The notes under the pieces are model-generated. The model had not been told where the DNA came from. It searched no databases and worked only from the letters and a program-made list of their open reading frames with translations. Shown here piece by piece: positions 8,363 to 16,083 of a stretch of 64,000 nt of DNA (the first letter of the stretch is position 1; every line of letters begins with the position of its first letter). This DNA is from Candidatus Rokuibacteriota bacterium (GTDB lineage Bacteria > Methylomirabilota > Methylomirabilia > Rokubacteriales > CSP1-6). Where the stretch lies: assembly GCA_030647435.1 (NCBI GenBank), contig JAUSJX010000065.1, forward strand, positions 42,675 to 106,674, given 5' to 3'. The position numbers were made by a program, and so were the translations under genes.

Positions 8363-9112
8363 GTGGGCTACCTGATTCTTGCCGTCCGGTTTCTGACTAT
8401 CGTGCCGGTGCCGGGGCGCGAGGCGACGGGCGCGGGGGCGCTCGGACGGGCCGCGTGGTGGTTTCCCGCCGTGGGCCTGGCGCTCGGCGCCTGCCTCGTC
8501 GCTGCCGACCATCTCCTCGCGTTCGTGTTTCCGCCGCTGCTGGGAGCCATCCTGGTCATTGGGCTGTGGAAGGTTCTTACCGGCGGCATTCACCTCGACG
8601 GCCTCGCCGACGTTCTCGACGGCCTCGCGGGCCGCGACGCCGAGCGGCGGCTCGCCATCATGCGGGACAGCCGTATCGGGGTCTTCGGCGCCGGCGGCAT
8701 CGTCCTCTGCTTCCTGATCTCGGCAGGCGCGCTCGACGCGCTGCCCGCGGGCCGCCACCCGGCGATGCTGTTCCTGGCGCCGGCGGCAGGCCGCCTCGTG
8801 CCGCTTCTGATCGGCCCGTTGTTCCCGGCGGCGAGCCCTGGTCAGGGGGTCGGCGCGGCCTTCCTCGAAGGTCTGTCGCCGTGGGCGGGGCCCGTGTCCG
8901 TCGCCGGCTTCTGGATCCTGGCAGCCGCGCTGCTCGGGCCGTGGGGCGGGCTCCTCTTGAGCCTCGCCCTTGCGACCGTGCTCCTCTGGGCGGTGTTTGT
9001 GGCCTCCCGCCTCGGCGGCCTCACGGGGGATGCGCTCGGCTCGTCAGTCGAGATCGGCGAGCTCGCGACGCTGGTGGCCGCTGCGGCCCTGATTCACCTG
9101 CGCGTCCTCTAA
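8363..9112 (+). CDS. cobS: Adenosylcobinamide-GDP ribazoletransferase
   Basis: Integral membrane cobalamin synthase joining adenosylcobinamide-GDP to alpha-ribazole (or its phosphate), the last assembly step. The 249-residue length is typical. The signature GGIHLDGLADVLDGLAGRDA near residues 74-93, followed by RLAIMRDSRIGVFGA, is clear, and several hydrophobic segments follow. GTG 8363 is chosen because it gives the family N-terminus VGYLILAVRFLTIVPVPG. It begins 22 bp after the carboxyltransferase gene and ends directly against cobC. It belongs functionally with cobU/cobT at 22-24 kb. Confidence 0.93.
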   Translation: MGYLILAVRFLTIVPVPGREATGAGALGRAAWWFPAVGLALGACLVAADHLLAFVFPPLLGAILVIGLWKVLTGGIHLDGLADVLDGLAGRDAERRLAIMRDSRIGVFGAGGIVLCFLISAGALDALPAGRHPAMLFLAPAAGRLVPLLIGPLFPAASPGQGVGAAFLEGLSPWAGPVSVAGFWILAAALLGPWGGLLLSLALATVLLWAVFVASRLGGLTGDALGSSVEIGELATLVAAAALIHLRVL

Positions 9113-9721
9113 GTGCGGACGACCATCTACCTCGTCCGGCACGGCAGCGTGGTGGGCGCCGAGACTCGGCGGTTCATCGGCCATCTCGACGTGCCACTTT
9201 CGCCGGTGGGCGAAGCCGAGGCGGCGGCGCTGGGGCGGCGGCTCGCGGGCGCCAAGCTCGCCGCGGCGTATTCCAGCGACCTCGCGCGCACGCGACGGAC
9301 CGCCGAGATCCTGGCGGCGCCCCACGGGCTGGAGGCCGTCCCGCTGCCGGAGCTCCGGGAGTTCTCCATGGGGCGCTGGGAGGGCCTGACGGCGGATGAG
9401 ATCCGGGCGCTCGACCCCGCGGCCTTCGAGGCGTGGATGGCCGACGTCGGCCGATTCCAGTTTCCCGGGGGAGAGAGCCTGCCGGACGTCTCGGCAAGGG
9501 CTTGGCCCGCGTTCGAGGGCATCGCCGCCCGCCACCCGGGCTCTCGCGTCCTCGTGGTCGCACACGGCGGTCCGAACCGCATCGTCATGTGCCGGGCGCT
9601 CGGCATTCGTCCCGAGCGCATCCTGGCGCTGGGCCAGGACTACGCGGCGCTGTCCGTGCTCGAGCGGGGCCCGTCGGGCTGGGCCCTCCGCCTGCTGAAC
9701 CACCGCGAGCCTCTGCTATAA
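9113..9721 (+). CDS. cobC: Alpha-ribazole phosphatase-like histidine phosphatase
   Basis: A 202-residue member of the histidine phosphatase superfamily. The phosphohistidine motif is LVRHGS at residues 7-12; the second His is in VLVVAHGGPNRI. The GRWEGLTADEI segment and the FPGGESLPDV segment are typical of CobC/phosphoglycerate-mutase-like enzymes. It starts at GTG 9113, immediately after the cobS stop, and this context makes dephosphorylation of alpha-ribazole 5'-phosphate (or cobalamin 5'-phosphate) the best guess. Without the context it could be any phosphoglycerate-mutase-like phosphatase. Confidence 0.85.
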   Translation: MRTTIYLVRHGSVVGAETRRFIGHLDVPLSPVGEAEAAALGRRLAGAKLAAAYSSDLARTRRTAEILAAPHGLEAVPLPELREFSMGRWEGLTADEIRALDPAAFEAWMADVGRFQFPGGESLPDVSARAWPAFEGIAARHPGSRVLVVAHGGPNRIVMCRALGIRPERILALGQDYAALSVLERGPSGWALRLLNHREPLL

Positions 9722-9722
9722 T
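9714..9722 (+). promoter_or_regulatory. Extended -10 promoter of the ABC transporter unit
   Basis: TGCTATAAT overlaps the last codons and stop of cobC. It is a perfect -10 with an extended TGn; no strong -35 accompanies it. Initiation near 9729 would leave a 37-nt leader containing the GGAGG at 9756-9760. Confidence 0.6.
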
Positions 9723-9765
9723 GGCGCCGGCCCGTAGCTTCCCCCGCACGCACCCGGAGGACATC

Positions 9766-11391
9766 ATGGACGCTCTCTCCATCGGCTCCGTTGGACGACG
9801 CGATTTCCTCAAGCTCGCGGGAAGCGTCGCCGCGATCGCCGCGGCGCCGGGAGAGGTCTTCGCGCAGGCCCAGCCCAAGCGCGGCGGCGTGCTCAAGCAT
9901 ATCGGCCTCGAGCCGCCGACCTTCGACACGCACGCGACGATCTCCTACCAGACCCAGCTCATCTCGTCCTTCGTCAGGCGGACGCTGTTCAAGTTCGTCA
10001 ACGGCGCCAAGTACGGCCCGTCGGACTTCACGCCGGTGCCCGATCTTGCCCTCAAGGCCGACGTCTCCAAGGACGGGCGTGTCTACACCATCGCGCTTCG
10101 CCCCGGCGTGCGCTGGGAGTCCCGGGCGCCGGTCAACGGCCGCGAGCTGGTGGCCGCCGACGTTAAGTACTCCTTCGAGCGGGCGCTCAAGAAGTCGCCC
10201 GCGGCCAGCCTGCTGGGGCGGATCGAGGGCATCGAGACCCCGGACAAGCACACGGTCCGCGTTACCCTGGCCGACGCCTACGCGCCCTTCCTGCACAACC
10301 TGGCCGAGCCCTGGAACTGCATCCTGCCGCCCGAGGTCGAGGACAAGATGGGCGACTTCAAGGCGGCTGAGTCACTGATCGGCTGCGGACCGTTCGTCCT
10401 TGAGCGCTACGAGCCCGGCGTCAAGGCCGTCTTCGCGCGCAATCCCACGTACCACGCCAAGGGACTACCGTATCTCGACAAGGTCGAGTGGCTGTTCGTC
10501 AAGGACCGCTCGACCCAGCTCTCGCTCTTCCGCGCCGGGCAGGTGGACATCTCCTTCTACGATGGGCGCATCCCGCGGACGGACGTCGCCTCGTTCAAGA
10601 AGTCCAACCCGACCTACCCGGTGCAGTTCTGGGACTGGCTTGCCGTCCGCACACTCGCCTTCCGAACCGACAAGGCGCCCTTCAACGACCCGCGCGTGCG
10701 GCAGGCCTTCTCGCTGGCCGTGGACCGGAAGAAGTGGCTCGCCCAGTACCTCGAAGGGCAGGGGTGGGAAGACCCCGGCCCGGTGCCGGCGCCCATGCGC
10801 GAGTGGAAGCTCCCGACGAGCGAGCTGGGCGAGGGGGCGAAGTGGCTCCAGCACAACCCCGCGCTGGCGAGGAAGATGCTGGCCGAGGCGGGCTTCCCCA
10901 ACGGCATGAAGGTCAAGTGCACGAACTGGCCGGGCTACGGCCCGGAGTACGTCGAGGAGCTCGAGCTCCTGGCCTTCAGCCTCAAGCAGGTCGGCGTGGA
11001 GCTCCAGATCGTCAACGAGGAGTACGGCAACTACATCCGCGGCTCCTTCCTCGGCAAGTTCGACGAGGCGAGCTGGGGGCCGTCGTCGCTCTTCACGGAG
11101 GTGGACGCCTACCTCTACAACTTCTTCCGCTCCGGGCAGCCGAACAACCGCAGCCACGTCGCCGACACCCAGCTCGACGTGATGCTGGACGCCCAGCGCC
11201 GCTACACCTCGCGGTCGTCGCGCAAGAAGGTCATCGACGACATCCAGCGCTACGCGGCCGAGCGCGCCTACTACCTCTACACGCCGTACCCGAAGAACGT
11301 GTCGTCGTGGACGCCGTGGGTGAAGAACTACGGATGCAAGAACTCCTTCGACCGGGGCGCGCAACTCGAGGTCGTGTGGCTCGATAAGTAG
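9766..11391 (+). CDS. ABC transporter solute-binding protein, peptide/nickel family, Tat-exported
   Basis: A 541-residue SBP_bac_5-type protein that captures a solute (often peptides, but this family is broad) outside the inner membrane. The N-terminus carries GRRDFLK (Arg 11-12) followed by a weakly hydrophobic stretch ending in AQA, a Tat signal. Family blocks include FTPVPDLALKADVSKDGRVYTI, NGRELVAADVKYSFERAL, IGCGPFVLERY and FNDPRVRQAFSLAVDRKKWL. ATG 9766 has GGAGG five bases upstream. It leads an operon with two permeases. The usual DppD/DppF ATPases are absent, so the complex must borrow ATPases from elsewhere. Substrate is unknown. Confidence 0.92.
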   Translation: MDALSIGSVGRRDFLKLAGSVAAIAAAPGEVFAQAQPKRGGVLKHIGLEPPTFDTHATISYQTQLISSFVRRTLFKFVNGAKYGPSDFTPVPDLALKADVSKDGRVYTIALRPGVRWESRAPVNGRELVAADVKYSFERALKKSPAASLLGRIEGIETPDKHTVRVTLADAYAPFLHNLAEPWNCILPPEVEDKMGDFKAAESLIGCGPFVLERYEPGVKAVFARNPTYHAKGLPYLDKVEWLFVKDRSTQLSLFRAGQVDISFYDGRIPRTDVASFKKSNPTYPVQFWDWLAVRTLAFRTDKAPFNDPRVRQAFSLAVDRKKWLAQYLEGQGWEDPGPVPAPMREWKLPTSELGEGAKWLQHNPALARKMLAEAGFPNGMKVKCTNWPGYGPEYVEELELLAFSLKQVGVELQIVNEEYGNYIRGSFLGKFDEASWGPSSLFTEVDAYLYNFFRSGQPNNRSHVADTQLDVMLDAQRRYTSRSSRKKVIDDIQRYAAERAYYLYTPYPKNVSSWTPWVKNYGCKNSFDRGAQLEVVWLDK

Positions 11392-11394
11392 CCG

Positions 11395-12342
11395 GTGTTT
11401 CGCTACTCGCTCCAGCGCCTGCTGCTCGTCCTGCCGACGCTGTTCCTGGTTTCGCTCTTCGTCTTCGCCATCGTCCGGGCCATTCCCGGCGACGTCGTGG
11501 ACATGATGCTGGAGCAGTTCCAGTACGGCAAGAGCGCCGACGAGCTGCGGGCGCGCCTGGGCCTCGACCGGCCGCTGGCGGCGCAGTACGTCACCTGGGC
11601 CTGGCAGGTCCTCCGCGGCGATCTCGGCACGAGCCTCTGGACCAACCGCCCTGCCGCCCTGGACATCGCCGCGCGCTTCCCCGTGACGATGACGCTGTCG
11701 CTCCTGTCCATCGCCATCTCGCTGGCGATCGCGCTGCCCGTCGGCATCCTCGCCGCCGTGCGCCAGGACTCCCGCGCCGACTACGCCGCCCGCTCCTTCG
11801 CCGTGGGCGCCCTGTCGGTGCCCAACTTCTGGCTTGGGACGCTCATCGTCGTGCTGCCGTCCTACTACTTCCACTGGGCGCCGTCCATCGGCAGCTTCAC
11901 GTCCTTCGCGGAGGGCTGGTACGCCTACCTCGGCCAGTTCCTCCTGCCGGCCCTCTGTCTCGGCGTGGCGCAGGCGGGGATCATCATGCGCATGACGCGG
12001 GGGATGATGCTCGAGGTGCTGCGGCAGGACTACGTCCGCACGGCGCTCGCCAAGGGCCTGGGCGGGGCCGCGGTGGTGCTGGGACACGCGCTCCGCAACG
12101 CGGCGATCCCCATCGTCACCGTCATCGGCGGCCAGATGCCGTTCTACTTCGGCGGCTCCATCATCATGGAGCACATCTTCGGCCTGCCGGGCATGGGCAG
12201 CTTCGTGCTCGAGGCCATCAGCCGCCGCGACTACCCCGTCATCCAGGCCGTCAACCTCTTCGTCGCCGCCCTCGTGGTCCTCTCGAACCTTCTCGTGGAT
12301 CTCTCGTATGGCGCGCTGGACCCGCGCGTCAGGCAGGACTAG
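11395..12342 (+). CDS. ABC transporter permease, DppB type
   Basis: A 315-residue inner-membrane permease. The first transmembrane segment LLLVLPTLFLVSLFVFAIV is followed by the DppB-type RAIPGDVV, then the conserved ELRARLGLDRPLAAQYVTWA region, and the EAA-like coupling loop DYVRTALAKGLGGAAVVLGH near residue 210, which would contact the missing ATPase. About six membrane segments are apparent. It starts at GTG 11395, three bases after the binding-protein stop, and is followed six bases later by its partner permease. Confidence 0.92.
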   Translation: MFRYSLQRLLLVLPTLFLVSLFVFAIVRAIPGDVVDMMLEQFQYGKSADELRARLGLDRPLAAQYVTWAWQVLRGDLGTSLWTNRPAALDIAARFPVTMTLSLLSIAISLAIALPVGILAAVRQDSRADYAARSFAVGALSVPNFWLGTLIVVLPSYYFHWAPSIGSFTSFAEGWYAYLGQFLLPALCLGVAQAGIIMRMTRGMMLEVLRQDYVRTALAKGLGGAAVVLGHALRNAAIPIVTVIGGQMPFYFGGSIIMEHIFGLPGMGSFVLEAISRRDYPVIQAVNLFVAALVVLSNLLVDLSYGALDPRVRQD

Positions 12343-12348
12343 CGCGCC

Positions 12349-13179
12349 GTGTGGACCTTCGTCAGGCGGAAGCCGCTGGGAGCCGCGGGCGGGCTCGTGC
12401 TCGCCGGCATGCTCGCGCTGGCTCTCCTGGCCGAGCGCGTCACCCCGTACGGCTACGACGAAGCCGACATCTTCTCCCGGCTCAAGGCGCCGAGCCAAGC
12501 GCACTGGCTGGGCACGGACAATCTCGGCCGCGACCTCCTCTCGCGCGTGATCTACGGCGCCCGGGTCTCTATGGCGGTGGGCTTCGGCGGCGTGGTGGTG
12601 GGTCTCCTGCTCGGCACGGCCGTCGGGCTCGTGTCGGGCTACTTCGGAGGCCGACTCGATCTCGTCCTCCAGCGTGTCGTGGACGCCTTCATGTGCTTTC
12701 CGCTGCTCCTGGTGGCGCTCACCATCATGGCGCTCCTGGGCCCCGGGCTCGGCAACGTGATCCTGACGCTCGGCCTGGTCCTGGGCGTCCGCGACTCGCG
12801 CGTCATCCGGAGCGCCGTGCTCTCGGTCAAGGCGCACCTCTACCTGGAAGCGGCGCGCGCGCTCGGCGCGGCGCACGCGGCCATGATCGGCCGCCACGTC
12901 CTGCCCAACATCCTTGCGCCGATCATCATCCTGGGCACGGTGAATCTGGGCGCCATCATCCTCACCGAAGCGGCGCTGTCCTTCCTGGGTTTCGGCGTGC
13001 CGCCCCCGCGCCCGTCCTGGGGCGGCATGCTCTCCGGGGCGGGCTTGGTCCACATGCTCCGCGCTCCCTGGCTTGCCCTCTGGCCCGGCGTCGCGCTCTC
13101 GCTCGCCGTCTTCGGCGCCAACATGCTGGGAGACGCTCTCAGGGATCTGCTCGACCCTCGGCTTCGGGGCAGCCGCTAA
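12349..13179 (+). CDS. ABC transporter permease, DppC type
   Basis: A 276-residue permease partner of the preceding gene. It shows the DppC N-terminal signature HWLGTDNLGRDLLSRVIYGA near residues 45-65, then FPLLLVALTIMALLGPG, and the coupling loop YLEAARALGAAHAAMIGRHV near 165-185, ending with AALSFLGFGVPPPRPSWGGM. Start is GTG 12349. Its stop ends the unit, and no ATPase gene follows before the pilin promoter. Confidence 0.92.
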   Translation: MWTFVRRKPLGAAGGLVLAGMLALALLAERVTPYGYDEADIFSRLKAPSQAHWLGTDNLGRDLLSRVIYGARVSMAVGFGGVVVGLLLGTAVGLVSGYFGGRLDLVLQRVVDAFMCFPLLLVALTIMALLGPGLGNVILTLGLVLGVRDSRVIRSAVLSVKAHLYLEAARALGAAHAAMIGRHVLPNILAPIIILGTVNLGAIILTEAALSFLGFGVPPPRPSWGGMLSGAGLVHMLRAPWLALWPGVALSLAVFGANMLGDALRDLLDPRLRGSR

Positions 13180-13330
13180 GCCCAGTCGGGTGACACACTC
13201 CGTCGCCGGGGTGTCGCGGGCGGTCCACCCCCACAGGGATGGCGAGCCCCAGGCCGCGCTCCAGTTTTAGGGGGCCTTCTAGAACGGCCACTTACAGCTC
13301 GATTCCAGTGTCGGCTGGGGTGGTCCCGCG

Positions 13331-13346
13331 TGGCATCGGCCTTGCT
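13331..13346 (+). promoter_or_regulatory. Sigma-54 (RpoN) -24/-12 promoter of the pilin operon
   Basis: TGGCATCGGCCTTGCT has GG at -24 and GC at -12 with exactly 12 bp between them, matching the TGGCAC-N5-TTGCW consensus in all key bases. It lies 31 bp before the first minor-pilin gene. RpoN control of pilin genes is well established in other bacteria, which supports the call. The activator site has not been identified. Confidence 0.7.
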
Positions 13347-13367
13347 ATGTCTCCAGTAGGAGACATA
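13346..13367 (+). repeat. Perfect 9-bp inverted repeat over the predicted start site
   Basis: TATGTCTCC (13346-13354) and GGAGACATA (13359-13367) are separated by AGTA. The right arm contains GGAGA, the likely ribosome site for the gene at 13377. The predicted RpoN start (about 13357) falls in the loop, so the element may act as a DNA operator rather than as an RNA hairpin. Confidence 0.6.
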
Positions 13368-13376
13368 TAGATACCC

Positions 13377-13844
13377 ATGAACAGACTGATACGAGGCATC
13401 AGGATCTCCAGAAGCCAGGCGGGCTTTACCCTGGCCGAGCTCCTGGCCGCCGTCTTCGTCATCTCTCTCGGGCTGGTGGCGGTCGGGGCGGGCTTCGCCA
13501 CGGCCATCCAGGGCGTCGAGACGAGCCGCCAGCAGACGACGGCGACCTTCCTGGCCGAGCAGCGCCTCGAGCAGGTCCGCGCGACGGCCCTCGGCAACTC
13601 GCTGGTCGCGTGCATGGGCTTCGCGAACATCACGGCGGCGTGCTTCCCCGCCCAGGCGTACGCCAGCATCACCAACGCGCCCGGCTACCGCTCAACCGTC
13701 ACGATCACCGACTACATCGTCAACGGCAATATCGCGCGCAAGCGGGTGGACGTCGAGGTCTTCTACCGGCCGATCGTGGCCTGGGGCGTGCTCACCGCCG
13801 AGCGCAGCGTGCGCCTGTCCACTCTCGTCGCGAACCACACATGA
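13377..13844 (+). CDS. Type IV pilus minor pilin, PilV-like
   Basis: A 155-residue prepilin. The class III signal QAGFTLAELL has the prepilin peptidase site after Gly16, Phe17 to be methylated and the conserved Glu at mature position 5, followed by one hydrophobic helix (LAAVFVISLGLVAVGAGF). SRQQTTATFLAEQRLEQVRA after it is typical of PilV/GspI-like minor pilins that prime pilus or pseudopilus assembly. It is first in the operon behind the sigma-54 promoter; AGGAGAC at 13358-13364 is its ribosome site at a long spacing. Its last codons overlap the next gene as ATGA. Confidence 0.88.
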   Translation: MNRLIRGIRISRSQAGFTLAELLAAVFVISLGLVAVGAGFATAIQGVETSRQQTTATFLAEQRLEQVRATALGNSLVACMGFANITAACFPAQAYASITNAPGYRSTVTITDYIVNGNIARKRVDVEVFYRPIVAWGVLTAERSVRLSTLVANHT

Positions 13845-14491
13845 GCCCCCGCGTCGCGGTCTTGCGGGACGAGCGTGGCTTCACCCTGGCCGAGATGCTC
13901 GTGGTCTGCGCCCTCCTCGGGACCGTGATGGCCGGCGTGCTGAGCCTCGTGATGGTCGGCCAGCAGAGCGCCACGGCCACCGCGAACAAGGTCGACGCGC
14001 AGGCGAACGCGCGCATGGGCATCGAGCGCATCATCGGAGAGATTCGCGAGGCCGGCTATCTGCCGCAGGGGCCTCAGTGCCCCACGGCGCCGACGACGCC
14101 CTGCCCCCCCTACAACTACGCCTTCCCCGCGATCACCGCCCAGACCGCCACGGCGCTGACCGTCCAGAACGACTGGAACGCCGACAATGTGATCCAGGCG
14201 GCCGCCGTGACCGATCCGATCAGCGGGGCGACGCGGGGGGAGCAGGTCGTCTATTCCTTCGCCTCGGGCCAGCTGCGCCGGCAGGAGATCGGCGTCGATG
14301 GCGCGGCCGTCCCGCTGGCGGCCGGCATCATCGGCCTGACCTACACCTATCTCGACCAGAACAACGCCGTCACGGCCACGGCCGCCAACATACGCACCGT
14401 GACGATCACGCTGACGACCCAGCAGAGCGCGGGCCAGCCGCAGGTGACGATGGTGCACCGCGTGCGCCTGCGCAACCGCCCGACCTCGTGA
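13841..14491 (+). CDS. Type IV pilus minor pilin, PilW-like
   Basis: A 216-residue prepilin with signal ERGFTLAEMLV (cleavage after Gly13, Glu5 kept) and a hydrophobic helix VVCALLGTVMAGVLSLVMV. The segment ARMGIERIIGEIREAGYLPQ followed by a Cys-containing loop (GPQCPTAPTTPCPPY) and a beta-rich tail ending in TVTITLTTQ matches PilW/PilJ-type minor pilins. It starts at the ATGA overlap with the upstream gene. Its last 14 codons (from 14450) are the left edge of the 1592-bp tandem duplication, so a second copy of its tail lies at 16042-16083. Confidence 0.88.
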   Translation: MSPRVAVLRDERGFTLAEMLVVCALLGTVMAGVLSLVMVGQQSATATANKVDAQANARMGIERIIGEIREAGYLPQGPQCPTAPTTPCPPYNYAFPAITAQTATALTVQNDWNADNVIQAAAVTDPISGATRGEQVVYSFASGQLRRQEIGVDGAAVPLAAGIIGLTYTYLDQNNAVTATAANIRTVTITLTTQQSAGQPQVTMVHRVRLRNRPTS

Positions 14492-16041
14492 GGACCTGAC
14501 CATGACCCATCCGGGAACCGTGCTGCGCGACCAGCGAGGGGTGGCCCTGCCGCTCGCCCTGATCTCGCTGCTCATCCTGACCATGCTGGTGCTGACGGTG
14601 CTCAACCTGGGCGCCGTCGAGCCGCAGATATCCAAGAACCTCTCGGACACGGCGCGGGCGCGGCACATGGCCGAGGCCGGCATCGAGTGGGCCTTCGACT
14701 GCCTCGCCGACCAGGACCCGAATGCGTTCTTCGCCGGCCCCGACGGCATCCAGGACAACACCGACGACCAGCTGGCGACGCCGGTGGCGGGACAAAACGT
14801 GGCCGCCCGGATGGACGCCACCTTCTGTCTCAACTCGCCGCCTCCCGGCGCGCTCCCCGGGCTCACGACCGCCGCCGGCACGTTCGCGGTGGCGATTCGC
14901 AATGACTCGATCGCCGCCCAAGGGCCCTACGCGGGCGACCAGATCCTGACGGGCCAGGCGGTCGACGGCGGCGGCAAGTACGCCGACACCAACGGCATCG
15001 TCATTCTTACGGCGACCGGCACTTTTGGAACGGCCACGCGCCAGGTCACGGCGGTGATCCAGCGCAATACGCTGTCGATCAACGCCGCGGTAACCTTGCC
15101 GGGCTTCCAGGCCGACACCTACATCCAGAGCGTCGGCAACCAGACCATCGACGGCCGCGACTGGCTCCGGACCGACGACGACGACGACGCCCCGACCGGG
15201 ACCGGGCCGATGCGCTTCGGGATCGTCACGCAGCCCGGCGTTCAGGCGAACCTCGGCGTCACCTACGAGTCACGGGCCGAGAGCGCCTTCAACAACGTGC
15301 CCAAGCAGGAAACAGTGCAGGGCAAGAGCCAGGTCAACGGCTTGCTCACCACGGGGCTGAGCGCCATCGCCCCGGACGGCTCCCTCACCCCGACCGCCAT
15401 GCAGAACTTCCTCACCAAGCTGGCGGCCAACCCGGCCACGACGGTCATCCAGAGCAGCATGGCCTGCCCGCTGGTCCTGACCGGCGCCGTGGGCTCGCCC
15501 AGCGCTCCGACGCTCTCGACGGCCGGCAGTGGGTGCCCGGGGAACCCGCCGGTAGGGCAGACGCTCAACCTGGGCTCGCCCGCCGACCCCAAGCTCGTCT
15601 ACTTCCGCGGCCAGCTGGACACCTCCTCGACCTTCACGGGGCTCCGCCTCAACGGCACGGTCAGGGGCGCGGGCATCCTCGTCGTCGAGGACGGCGACCT
15701 GTCGGTCAATACCTCGGGCGGCGGGCTCAACATCAACGGGCGCAACGTGAACTTCTACTGGGACGGCATCGTGATCGTGACGGGGCGCTATGTCGGCACG
15801 GGCTTCCGGCCCGGCAGCAAGACCGAGATCCGCGGGGCCTTCATCGCCAACGAGACCGTCGGGACCGAGGCCAATGGCTACTTCGAGTTCCTGACCCAGG
15901 CGAATAGCCTCGCGCTCAGGAACAGCACCCAGAACATCAACATGGCGCTGCGTGCCGCCTACAACCAGCGCATCATCAGCTGGCGCGAGAACTGACGTGC
16001 GCGACTACTCGCTCCTCTTCGGTCTGGCCGCCCTGGGTTTG
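14450..16041 (+). repeat. Tandem duplication, copy 1 (1592 bp)
   Basis: This unit contains the 3' tail of the PilW-like gene, the whole first PilX-like gene and the first 45 bases of a copy of the TPR lipoprotein gene. All matched landmarks (PilW tail ATG, PilX start and stop, lipoprotein start) are displaced by exactly 1592 bp relative to copy 2, so there is no net insertion or deletion. Confidence 0.92.
14502..15995 (+). CDS. PilX-like minor pilin protein, copy 1
   Basis: A 497-residue protein with a PilX-type N-terminus: RDQRGVALPLALISLLILTM (Gly13 the likely cleavage point) and a long hydrophobic helix, then the conserved ISKNLSDTARARHMAEAGIE. The rest is a large secreted beta-rich domain with TFAVAIRNDSIAAQG, a Cys near residue 328 and GGGLNINGRNVNFYWDGIVI. 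PilX proteins are minor pilins found with PilV and PilW that help assemble the tip complex. The acidic run DDDDD near residue 227 is replaced in copy 2. It begins 10 bp after the PilW-like stop and is in the same operon. Confidence 0.85.
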   Translation: MTHPGTVLRDQRGVALPLALISLLILTMLVLTVLNLGAVEPQISKNLSDTARARHMAEAGIEWAFDCLADQDPNAFFAGPDGIQDNTDDQLATPVAGQNVAARMDATFCLNSPPPGALPGLTTAAGTFAVAIRNDSIAAQGPYAGDQILTGQAVDGGGKYADTNGIVILTATGTFGTATRQVTAVIQRNTLSINAAVTLPGFQADTYIQSVGNQTIDGRDWLRTDDDDDAPTGTGPMRFGIVTQPGVQANLGVTYESRAESAFNNVPKQETVQGKSQVNGLLTTGLSAIAPDGSLTPTAMQNFLTKLAANPATTVIQSSMACPLVLTGAVGSPSAPTLSTAGSGCPGNPPVGQTLNLGSPADPKLVYFRGQLDTSSTFTGLRLNGTVRGAGILVVEDGDLSVNTSGGGLNINGRNVNFYWDGIVIVTGRYVGTGFRPGSKTEIRGAFIANETVGTEANGYFEFLTQANSLALRNSTQNINMALRAAYNQRIISWREN

Positions 16042-16083
16042 ATGGTGCACCGCGTGCGGCTGCGCAACCGCCCGACCTCGTGA
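15997..16083 (+). pseudogene. Duplication-junction ORF: lipoprotein start fused to PilW tail
   Basis: GTG 15997 opens a 28-codon frame reading VRDYSLLFGLAALGL and then MVHRVRLRNRPTS. The first part equals the signal of the lipoprotein at 17589, the second is the C-terminus of the PilW-like protein. It is the exact seam of the tandem duplication, joined in frame at about 16041 where both parents share GAT. It is probably a non-functional relic. Confidence 0.75.

Noticed and set aside
10465..13053. An 862-codon open frame on the minus strand
   Set aside because: Antisense to the ABC transporter genes; His/Glu/Arg-rich shadow composition without any recognisable domain.
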